DNA from: Apricaphanius iberus
Taxonomy: Eukaryota; Chordata; Actinopteri; Cyprinodontiformes; Aphaniidae
Direction of reading: 5' to 3'
Assembly: GCA_028564705.1 (NCBI GenBank)
Contig: JAPXFQ010002899.1
Location: 2,232,001-2,296,000, forward strand
Length of the DNA: 64,000 nucleotides
How positions within the stretch are numbered: position 1 is the stretch's first letter; each line of letters opens with the position of its first letter. Of this stretch, positions 1 to 17,200 are shown piece after piece. The position numbers and the translations under genes are program-made. The notes under the pieces are model-generated. The model made no database searches. It had not been told where the DNA came from and saw only the letters and a program-made list of their open reading frames with translations.

Positions 1-786
1 GCATGTTTTAACGGTGTTCTTTCTCTCCCATGGCTGCTAGTACGGCAGGCGTAACTCAAAGGTTTTTGCAAACATTGCAGTGTACAATATACAAATGTTA
101 GAGGTCATTACAATAGCCACAATTAAATAGATACAACTTTGTAGCATGTGAGTACATTGTTCTACATTCTATGGCAGACGTGAGAGTGAGTTTTTGTGAA
201 TACTAGAGCTTGGTTGGGGTAGTGGGATGGCTAACATCCAAAAATGTTCCTTATTTACAAATTCAAAACTTGACAGATATGACCTGTGAATCAACAGTTT
301 TAAAAGTTAAGAGTTAAGAAACAAGACAAAAAAACCTAACAGTAAGTAATTAAGTAAAAAATATTCGTCAGCTAAAGAAGAAATAGGCTATGTGTCGTGA
401 CATGTGCTAAATTGTTATAGTGTACTGTAAACGATGGCAAATCGTGAACTACTGTTGCTGTTAAATCAGCACCCTACACTTGGAATTTGCTGCAGAATGA
501 CTTAAAACTTAGTACACTGATTCCTTTGATTTTTATTAAGTCAAAATTGAGATGTTTTGAATTGGACTCCCTCACATGTCAATGATTTTTAATAGAGATT
601 TTATTGTAAGTGCAAAAATGGCCCTCAATCTGTTTCCTTTTCTTTATTTATTAATTTTTCATGTCTTTCTGTGTTTCTTTTGTATGTATGTAATGATGAG
701 ATGTAACTCAGTTGCCTATCTTGGCCAGGTCTCCCTTGAAAAAGAGATTTTTAAATCAATGGGCTTTTCCTGGTTAAATAAAGGGT

Positions 787-788
<2 letters not shown>

Positions 789-847
<59 letters not shown>
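789..847. repeat. (AAT)n trinucleotide microsatellite
   Basis: About 19 uninterrupted AAT units. They create a spurious poly-Asn open frame on the plus strand. Confidence 0.95.
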
Positions 848-852
<5 letters not shown>

Positions 853-1044
853 TTGTTGCACAAATCAAAATGTTAACTGCACATTATATCATTAGTAACA
901 TTAAATTTAACACAATAAACCAAAGCATATCAGCAGGAATTTCCTTAAGTCTTTATGGTAGTATTCTACAGTCCGGTTTATTACAACGGTAGAATACAAT
1001 TCTGAAATCTGAAATTATGGTTTATATTTTTCATGTGCTGCAAC

Positions 1045-1170
1045 AGACTGGCGTCCTGTTCAGGGTGTACCCTGCCTAACGCCTGATAATTGCTGGGATA
1101 GGCTCCAGCTGCCCCGTGACCCTGAATTGGATAAGCGGTTAAGAAGATGGATGGATGGATGGATGGATTT
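1045..1170 (+). mobile_element. Fish retroelement 3' tail ending in (GATG)n
   Basis: The text GTCCTGTTCAGGGTGTACCC, then GGGATAGGCTCCAGC, then GGATAAGCGGTTAAGAAGATGG, runs into (GATG)n. This is the familiar abundant teleost non-LTR/SINE tail. Related copies occur at 1935-2165 and 33290-33480 (opposite orientation) and 56875-56955. Confidence 0.6.
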
Positions 1171-1934
1171 TTCATGTGCAACCGCCAGATTTTAAGCGGC
1201 CCCATCTGGCTACCCCTATGGAAAATTTCTGGAGGCGCCACTGTCTATAGCATGGTAACGTTTGTTAAATCGAATAAAAAGAAAGCGCTCATCACAAAGA
1301 TGGTTGACAAAGATGAGACTCTTGACACTGAAAATAGTTCGAATAATGCCAACATGTAAATGTACAGTCGATCTTATCCTCAGCAATTCCTATTCTCTGA
1401 AGTTTTGGTTTTGAGAAAAAGGAAGTGGACCATGGATCTTGCATCCAACTGGATTAGGTCTGTGGCAGAAAAAACAATTTAAAATGCGCTTATAACTCCA
1501 GTAACTGAAAATGCAACCAGCAATATATTGCTGTACATTTTGTAAGTAATACGTTACATTACTCAGTTACTGAAAAAAGTAATGTATTCCTGTAACTCTT
1601 TACTTTTGTAATGCGTTACTCACAACACTGCTTATGATAAAAGCAAAATTTGTACTTTAGATTTTTATTTTTATTTGAAATGGTTTTTTTCATGCAAGTC
1701 ATCACAAATCTACTTTTATTGATAATATTTCCGACTTTGTAAAGTTGATTCTGAGCATCATATGTAATTTTGATAAAGGAGCTCTAAGTAAGAAGTTTGT
1801 CAATACACTATAGTACAACATATTCATTACTTCTTTGAAGAAAATGTTCTTTGAAAAATGTTTTTTTTTCTACTCAAACTTGCTATTTTACAATCATTTA
1901 TTTATTATTATAATTTTTTTCTCTATTGAGTCCG

Positions 1935-2180
1935 TTAGGGTTAGGGTTACATAACCTTCCTCCCCCAAGGGTTGTGAGGGGTTGTTGTATCTTAAGCGGC
2001 CATCAAGCGAGAGGCGGGGAACACCCTGGACAGGTCGGCAGTCCATCGCATGACAACACAGAGATACACAAGACAAACAACCATGCACACACACACATTT
2101 ACACCTAAGGACAATAAGAAGAGACCAATTAACCAGTGCTGTTTTTGGACCATGCAAACTCTATGCACAAAGAACACAGG
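1935..2180 (-). mobile_element. Dispersed fish retroelement tail, second copy
   Basis: It contains GAGAGGCGGGGAACACCCTGGACAGGTCGGCAGTCCATCGC (paraphrased spacing), a CA-rich stretch and ACCAATTAACC, then a text resembling 'TTTTTGGACCATG...CAAACTC'. This is typical of the same repeat family as at 33290-33480 and 46318-46500. It starts beside two TTAGGG units at 1936-1948. Confidence 0.5.
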
Positions 2181-2497
2181 CCACCACTGGAATCTGGGGC
2201 TTAATTCTTTGTGTTATTACTTTGTAGTTTTACTTAAGTAAAAATAGGTTGAAGTAGTGGTACTTTTGAGTACAATTTTTGCCTACTCTACCCCCATCTG
2301 CTCTGTGTAAAATGACCTCAGTGGAAAAAAAACCCCATTAACAGAGACATCCCCCCCAAAAAAAGCAATGCCAAACTGGATATTCCTCAGATTACCAAAA
2401 CCCATTTTAAAAGTTGTGCTACCAGGACATTCAGATGGGAAAGACCACTGGAAAAAGACAGACTTGGATGGGAGTGGAGAATATATATTTAGACATA

Positions 2498-2790
2498 TTA
2501 GGGACGCAATGATAACTCCTTTTCAAACCAATACTTGGATCTGAGTATTTGCCAATACCGAGTGCAAATGCTGATACTTCTACCACACCAACACATTTTA
2601 TTTTCTTCTTGGCTTGTTACAACTAATAACGGTGAACTGGATAAAAAATAAAATATTTATAAAAATGAGGGCAAAACTAAAATTTCAAGTGAAAAAGATC
2701 AATTTTCTGTGAAATTATTGGAGTCTCTTCATTTTAAGTATAAGTTCATGGTATAAATTAACTATAAATTAACTAAGTTAAAAAATGATC
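2498..2790. mobile_element. Short non-autonomous element family, copy 1 (TTAGGGAYGCAATGATA end)
   Basis: Starts TTAGGGACGCAATGATA and contains the family core: CAATACCGAGT, ACTTCTACCACAC, GGTGAACTGGAT, CAAAACTAAAATTTCAA, TTCTGTGAAATTATT and CATTTTAAGTAT. The far end is degraded. Confidence 0.6.
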
Positions 2791-3117
2791 CAAGCGACAT
2801 CCAATTAATTGCTTAGTGACTGATTTTAAAGCAATTCATCATTGAGCAACCACGTGACAACAGTCGAAAGACTCTTTCTAACAAGACCAAATATCTAGCT
2901 GGACTAATTTTAAATAACAATCCATCAATCCACAAACTGGGAATTGAGATGAGAGCAGAACATAGGTATAAATTTCCACGAGTGTGTCCTGCCACAATAT
3001 TTTTAATCTCAAATCAAATGATTGGGCTTTCCTCGTAGATAAGGACATACTTTGTGCTGAGCCTGATGGAAATGGAAGACAGAAAGAACGCATAGCTTTT
3101 AATCAAACATGTTTTTT

Positions 3118-3123
3118 TTTATT
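3118..3123 (-). terminator. Probable ddx42 poly(A) signal
   Basis: On the minus strand this reads AATAAA, about 490 bases past the ddx42 stop codon. It is the closest canonical hexamer I saw at a plausible distance. It implies a short 3' UTR. Confidence 0.45.
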
Positions 3124-3609
3124 GTTTGTGATATACACTGTGCCATGGAAAGGCACTCCACTAGAACATGAATACAATACACAAAAAGAGCCACACATTG
3201 TTATTTTGACATGTTCATTACCACTGTGAACTAAAGCTTTGAAGTACACAAAATGAAAACATACAAAGCATTAGCTTTGCAAGCACAAAAATGTGTGAGA
3301 AAGTATCTTAAACTACAGTTAAATTTCTTTTTTTTTTACCGACATTAGAATTCACAGCTCTGTAGCTCAGCTTAACTAAAAGTAATATCAGTTTGGTTGG
3401 TATATGTACAGTTAGGTGTTTATGAATTGTCTGTGCTGAACAACCTTTGTTGAGTTCTAACTAGATCTTAAGTCCAAACCAACTTTTCGGACCCTTTTCA
3501 CCACCACGGATTCAGCCTCTGCTCTGCCACCTGCCTGAACAGACCAACTCCTTATGAAGCTGTTGCATGGCGGGACATATGGGGCTAAGATGTGTAAGCT
3601 AATTCCTCT

Positions 3610-10722
<7,113 letters not shown>

Positions 10723-11735
10723 AGCTGAGCTGTGAAAAACAAAGGAAGAAAACGTTTAGATCGCTTAAATCCCTCTGTTACATCTGTATTTGATCATCAT
10801 AGCATACCATGGAACAGGCCAAAGATATAGCTGGGAGTTAGAAATAAAGTTTTCATGTTAGCGTCATGAACCCACCAATAACCAATGTCATTGTCTCAAA
10901 ATATGATAGAAAAACAATATTGTGTACTATTTAGCAATACAGATACTGAATGTTATCACTTCAGCAAAATATTCTTGTTGATTTCACGTAAAATGAAACG
11001 TTACAGCAATATTTATTTTAGCCAGCCCTTTGACTATAGACGGTAAGAGATTCATAACTAAAACGATGTGATGATTTTTAAAATACTTTTTGGTTATCAT
11101 TTTTTCATCACTGCAATTAAATTAAATTATGGTCAATTATTTTGATGAGTCAAAGAGCTAAAAGGGGATTTAAAAAATCCAGGGTATTTTTATCCAACTG
11201 CAGATTCCGAGGCTAACGTCAGTCACTAAAGCAATAATATGGATGTGACTTTGATCGCGTTGTTGTATTAAACACAGCTTGTGTTTTCAAACATTCTCTT
11301 CATTTGGATTTATGGTGATAGTTTACCCACCCAAATGTTGACGTACATGTGCAAGGAGGGGGGAGAAAAAAAACATATCCCCATTAGCTTCCAAGAATCA
11401 TTCAATATCCGAGTTCTACTGGCAACAAGACTAAAAAGGGGGAAATCGCATCCCAAATGAGTAACTACGTCTACATTAAACGAAACCCCCAGTATATTAC
11501 CGAAAATGTATATCTTAAAAGATTGACGCTAAGTAACAGCGACTAAATTTTCCATTTACAACACAACTTGTTAGCATTAGCTAAAGGCCGCATAAGGCCA
11601 GGGCTAATGTGTGCTAAGAAAAGCTATATATTTTACTGAACTGTCAAATGCTTCGATAGTTAGTAGCAAAATAAATAATAAATCATTGATAAAACTTATG
11701 ATTATTATTCTACAGATATCTGTGTATTCGTTTAC

Positions 11736-11830
11736 CTGTCTTTGAAGCTAGTAAATGTTTCTGTTTCTTTTAGAATGCAGTGGGCGTCTGCGTAATTTAC
11801 GTTGTACGTAACTTAGCGACGTCACGTCGT
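11736..11830 (-). other. ddx42: Probable non-coding first exon of ddx42
   Basis: On the minus strand a good donor (CAAAGACAG then GTAAACG) ends at 11736. The next downstream acceptor (TTTTTCACAG, just above 10722) leads straight into the 5' UTR and ATG. The outer boundary, meaning the transcription start, is only estimated. Confidence 0.45.
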
Positions 11831-11920
11831 AGTTGTTGCCCAACGTCAACCAGAAGCGTAGAGAGAGGGGGGTGCTGTTAAAAACATTCTGCAGGAACGG
11901 ATGGACCGATAAATAAAGGT
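11736..11920. promoter_or_regulatory. Shared bidirectional promoter of ddx42 and strada
   Basis: ddx42 leaves to the left and strada to the right. The only space for both starts is a short CpG-bearing stretch in otherwise AT-rich DNA. It holds a palindromic CRE-like core, CGACGTCACGTCG at about 11817-11829, plus further CG dinucleotides and no clear TATA box. A possible strada 5' exon ends AATAAAG then GTATTTAG at about 11919. Head-to-head placement and spacing of the two donors (about 180 bp) fit a CpG-type divergent promoter. The exact start sites are inferred. Confidence 0.5.
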
Positions 11921-12793
11921 ATTTAGAAACATTTTATTTATACAGCTATGTATTTTTGCTCGTCATAAGACTTTTTCAGGTAGCCATGCGTTAAATAATG
12001 CCGTTTAAATTTGTTACAGTACCTTCAGGGCAGCTGCTTTTGCTACATGTTGTTAGCTGATGCTAGCCAGCCGCTCCCTTTAACATCATTATAAAAACAT
12101 AGCAAACTCTTCTCTCCTTAAGAACAGAGCTGCTTTTTCTTCATTTACTGTGACGTTTACTATAATCTAACCGTCTTGTCTTACATACTTTATAAATATG
12201 TCAGATTTGAAATATTCTGGTTAATCTGAACTACAGATAGATAATATTAGTAATTACATTTATTTTGCCAAAAGGATTTATATTGAACAGACGGCGAAAA
12301 TGACATATTTTGCATTGCTCTGTACCGCGCAAAAAAACCCGGGGAAAAAAACAAAACAAACAAAAAACATTTGTTTTTCTACCTGGGTGCTTTTAGTGCT
12401 TTTAAAGTGGCTCTAATCAATAGTTCTTGAAGATTTACGTTCTTCACTGTCTTGCACTCATTTTCATTTCTATTCATTTGCATTGCAGTACCACAGCATT
12501 TTAAAACGATGTTTTATTGTTGTTTGTTATAGTGTCTTAGGGCATTTCAATCTGAATCGTGAATATGATTTATTTGAATTATCCAAAGTTTAAAAAATAA
12601 ATAAATTAGAATGTGAATTAAAATGTGAAATTTGGGTTTTCTGGGCTCTGATATATTGTGATAAATTAAATGTCTCTACTTTTTTCTTTTCCCTTTTATC
12701 TTTTGATTGACTCGGTATGGGCTTGTTTTGAGATTCTTGCAGCATGACAACCTTAAGTAAGACATTATGGTTTCTATGGTTGCAAATAATTAT

Positions 12794-12850
12794 CAAGGCA
12801 AGGACATTTTATTTGTATAGCACACTTTCAACAATAGTGTAATTCAAGTT
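12794..12850 (+). repeat. Dispersed repeat, TTTATTTGTATAGCAC type
   Basis: AAGGCAAGGACATTTTATTTG followed by TATAGCACACTTTCAACA is a common fish dispersed repeat. A second copy is at 16238-16390 and a short trace occurs at about 56732. Confidence 0.5.
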
Positions 12851-12858
12851 GTGAAAAA

Positions 12859-13023
12859 TACCTATTGTTTATAAGCCTTTGAATATTCTCATTCATCCAG
12901 GTCATGGTTATCTCAAGGAAATTTCAATCGAACGCAACTGGATTTGGTAATTTGTCTTGGAAAGGAAATTACCAAGTCCAGTTGCGTTCGATTGCAATTT
13001 CCTTGAGATTACCTATTGTTTAT
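12859..13023. mobile_element. Foldback insertion flanked by a 14-bp direct repeat
   Basis: Two 48-base arms, 12906-12953 and 12966-13013, are inverted copies of each other with three mismatches and a 12-base spacer. The arms share TCAAGGAAAT and CGAACGCAACTGGA. The direct repeat TACCTATTGTTTAT occurs perfectly at 12859-12872 and 13010-13023, as expected for a target-site duplication. It lies in the 5' intron of strada. Confidence 0.65.
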
Positions 13024-13208
13024 GTTTTATTACATTGAATTATGTAAAAATATAGAATGAACACTCAGAAAGCAAGAAGAAGTATAGCACATAAAGTTCA
13101 CAGACAATCCATTAAGTTATTCACAAACAAACAATACATGTCACTGTGAACATTGCAACATTTCTCAGAAACTTGCATATCTATCACCAAGTGGGATGCT
13201 AGCAGTTA

Positions 13209-13738
13209 CAGTACAGACCAAAAGTTTGGACACACCTTCTCATTCAGTGCGTTTTCTTTGTATTCATGACTATTTGCATTGTAGATTCTCAATGAAGGCA
13301 TCAAAACTATGAATGAACACATATGGAATTATGTAGTACTTTTACAAAAAAAGCGTGAAATAACCTGGCCTCTAAAGTCACCAGACCTGATCCCAGTCGA
13401 GATGATTTGGGGTGAGCTGAACCGCAGAGTGAAGGCAAAAAAAGCGTCTCTGGGAACTCCTTCTAGACTGTTTAAAAACCATTTCTGGTGACTACCTCTG
13501 GAAGCTCAAGAGAATGCAAAGCAGTAATCAGAGCAAAGGGTGGCTACTTTGAGGAATCTAAAATATTGCACATGTATTCAGTTATTTCACCCTTTTTGTT
13601 TAAGTACATACAGTAATTCCATAAATTGTGTGTTCATTTGTAGTTTTGATGCCTTTAATTGAGAATCTACAATGTAGTCAAGAAAATAAAGAAAACGCAT
13701 TGAATGAGAAGGTGTGTCCAAACTTTTGATCTGAACTG
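13209..13738 (+). mobile_element. Internally deleted Tc1/mariner element, copy 1
   Basis: It begins CAGTACAGACCAAAAGTTTGG and ends CCAAACTTTTGATCTGAACTG, an inverted copy, with TA on both sides (13207-13208 and 13739-13740). The interior retains the C-terminal DDE region of a Tc1 transposase (WPLKSPDLIPVEMIWGELNR), so catalytic parts are mostly missing. Confidence 0.8.
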
Positions 13739-14223
13739 TATATACAGGAAGTTTTCAGCTAAATTATCTTTTTATGTAAAATAATATATCTTTGAGCCAT
13801 TTAGTTGTTCATAAATTAATATAAGATTAATTAAGGCGTTCAAGAGTGGTTTGTCTGCAGTCGACAGCTTTTCTGAGATGCCGTTCATTGAACCCAACAG
13901 TTTGCAGGAGTTTGTAAATCGTTACATTAAGAAGAGTTTGGTGTGTTATTTTCCATCCAATGACTTGCTGTGCTGTGCTACAAAGAGACAAATATTCATC
14001 TACTTTTGAGCACAGAAAAAATGCGCAACAGCTGGAACAGCGCTGTGTAACTCAGTGCTCCGTGTAGCTGGACTTAACCTTTTCTGGTGCAATCCCAAGA
14101 GACTGTTTTGGCAGGATGAGATGAAACATTATATCGTTTTCGTCACACGTTCTTTATTTTCTCAGACGTTCACAGGGGAGGTTTATTTCAGCATCCCATC
14201 TGAGAGCAACCTCAAGAGGATCA

Positions 14224-17200
14224 ATGTCTTTTCTTGTAAGTGTTTGCAAGCTTATGCCTTTAAGACTTATGACTTCCTAGGTTATAATTCAAGCTAACAC
14301 AAAATTTCAAACTAATTCAAGTGAATTTAAATCTTGGTTAGATAAATTGTTGTGCTGTTTTTAGAGGTTTACTATTACATTTTGAGCTGATAACAGACAA
14401 AAGACAGCATATAATGACCCAAATAGTTCAGAAAGTTCTTTATTTTTTCTCGCAAGAGTGCAGTTTATGCCGTCATTATTAACCACTGCTGTTAACAACC
14501 TAAATACTCTGTTTTCCTGTGAAACCTTTTTCTTACTTTTGCTTTCATGTTGCTCATTTTTTCATGCTTGAAATTAACCTTCCATATCCGTCAGCGATGG
14601 TTAACTGAGAAACTGAGTGTGGAGAGCCTGCAGGATCTGGAGTTATTTGGAGGTGAGGTTCAAGTCAAATCCTTTTTTTTAACTCCCAAAACTTTGGCTG
14701 TAGCTTAGGTTGTTGTTAGCAAGAAAAACAAATCAATGAATGAATTTTCTGTAAGCTTTCATCTACGTTCTCACTTCGCTTAGCTTTTCAAACATCATTT
14801 ATATTTGGTAGTCATCATTTTTGTCTAATTACAGTTGAATTTGATTTTTTCCTTCTTTTTCTGTCAGTATTTAATAGGGAAATAACGGCCTTCTAATTAT
14901 CTTCTAATGAGTGTTGACGTTTTATTTTTGTTGCTTTACTGGTATTAATAAAGAGTATAGTTGTCATAAATCTAAATAATTTCAATTTTATCTAAGAATT
15001 AGACAAATCTTAAAAGTGGAAGCACAAATTTGTCGCAAAAGCCGGTAGTATTAACTTATTTTATGGCAATGTTTTCATAAAACTTTCATCATAGAAAAAA
15101 AATGTTTTGTTGGTTTTTATTTATTGATGGGTTAAAGGCACTTTCCTTCTAGTCTATATTACAGCCTCCCCAAAAAAGTAAAGCAACTGTATGTGTTTTT
15201 ATCAGCAAAACTGACACAGGATGTTGAAAGTAAATATTTTGAGCAGTTAATTTTATTTTCCAAACCTTTTTACTTATTTTAAGAAACTTCTAAACCTTAT
15301 CTGAGAACACTCACATTAGTACTTTTGTTGAAAATTCACAGTAAATCTATAAAGAGTTGAACATATGGGCATTGTGATCATTAGGCTTCCTGTGATCCTG
15401 AATGTACAGCAATCAGAATGATTTTTATTTTTATTCACTGCAGCTTTCACTCATGTTTCATCCAGTGTCTGTGCATGTTTGTACAAATTGGTCTTTAGTC
15501 TTGGCTGCCCATGGTTCCCATTGCATTACATACAGTTCCTGCCAGAATTTTACATATATATAGTCATTATGAGCATGAATTACATTCATTTTGTGCTGTT
15601 AGTGCTATGCAATATATAGCAAATTGTCATTACAGTACGACTGTAATTAGCATGTATATCGCAAAAATGTGCTCAGCTTGCAATGTTAGCTAATATTTGG
15701 TAACACAAGGGGTTAATGCAGCCTTAAACGTATGAAAATAGAGATAATTAGGTGATCATGTCATTAGGAAACTACTGTGTTTATTTCAATGCTAAAACAG
15801 AAAATTTTAAAAAACTCTGTTGCTGAAACGGAAGTATAAAATGTGACTATTTTTCCCCCGTCGCCAGATAGACTCTACATTATCTGGGATCTGTTTGCTA
15901 TAAACCCAAGGAAGAAAGGCAGGAACTCTGTGTGCTTATTTGTTTATTGCAAGTGATACTGTTAGTGTAGCATTCACCAATATTAAAGAATGATTTCCTG
16001 ACATTGTGCGGCTCTAGTATTACCAATACATTTTATTTGTTCTTCGTCCATGGTAGTGTGATTTTACAATGTACAAAAGAGATATTGGAAAACCATTAGG
16101 AGCATAAGTTTATCCATACATTTTATTGAGGTATTGGTTGCTTAGAAAGACCATATGCGTTGTGAATCCACCAACAAGCTCTCAGCCTAACTGTAGTTAA
16201 ACATTTGAACACTTCTTTCAGACCTGGTGATTGATTTAAGGCGAGGTAATTTTATTTGTATAGTACACTTTCAACAACAGGTGCTTTACATGATTTGGTG
16301 ATAAAGAAGCAAGCAGAACATATTATACATAATTAAACTGTGAAAAGCATAGACAACAGCATTAGAGAAAGAAAAAACAGCAGTTAAGCATAAAAACACG
16401 GGAAATATGGTGTGTGTTTAAATTAAAGTGGTAAATGGAAACTGTCAGAAAAGCAGCTCGAATGTGCACAGTGAAGGAAGTTTTTTTTTTTATAGCCCCA
16501 GTCAGAAAGGGTGGAAGCACCTGCTTTCACACCAGCACATTTTCTTTTTAAAGATGTTTGTGGAACGAGTGGCCTTTATTTACAGTGTAACAGACAGGAA
16601 AGGGGCAAACATATGCAGACATGCGTCAGAGATCCAAAGGCGAGGAGTTAAACCCCAGATGGCTGTATCCAGGTCTAACAGCCTCTATAAGCGGGACAAA
16701 AACCTTACAGCCATATTATGTGCCTCACCATCATCAGCACATTAAACTAAAATGAGCGAATTTGCTCTAAAGTTTTACAGTCCGACAAGACAAATTCTGA
16801 ACTGTTTTGGAACAAGACATCTGTTTGGATGCATTAAAATGAATCTTTCAAACTTATTGGCAAGAATCTGGTTATACTATATGTATCACGATATGGGGGG
16901 ACAATGTGATATGTTACGATCCTATGAATAAGACTATATATTGTGATTTTTAATACTGAATTTAACAAAAAAAACGTGACAGCATTCTAAAGACTCAAAT
17001 CTATTTCATACATAACACATCTGGATTTATTACTTAACCAAACTAATCGACTGAAATGAAGAAGGTGAAAACAGCCACCGACTAGCTATTACTAACTAGT
17101 TTTAATTTAACTACAAAAATGACTGTCATCAGTAATGGTTCTATTTAAAGAGACACTCTGTAACGTTGCAGAAAACTGCCCTCTGTCGTCCTCTCAAGAC

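Larger units (their letters stand above)
1..3100. other. Intergenic DNA downstream of ddx42
   Basis: No conserved gene is visible. Apart from the AAT tract, two retroelement tails and one copy of the short family at 2498-2790, I see only AT-rich sequence here. Confidence 0.6.

Noticed and set aside
576..992. 138-codon plus-strand frame with 20 or more Asn
   Set aside because: It is a translation of the AAT microsatellite and flanks. No conserved residues and no splice context.
1936..1948. Two TTAGGG units
   Set aside because: Too short for an interstitial telomere tract; it is the edge of a dispersed repeat.
3497..3517. RE1/NRSE-like text in the ddx42 3' UTR
   Set aside because: Matches about 16 of 21 consensus positions but fails in the second half-site. 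Probably chance.
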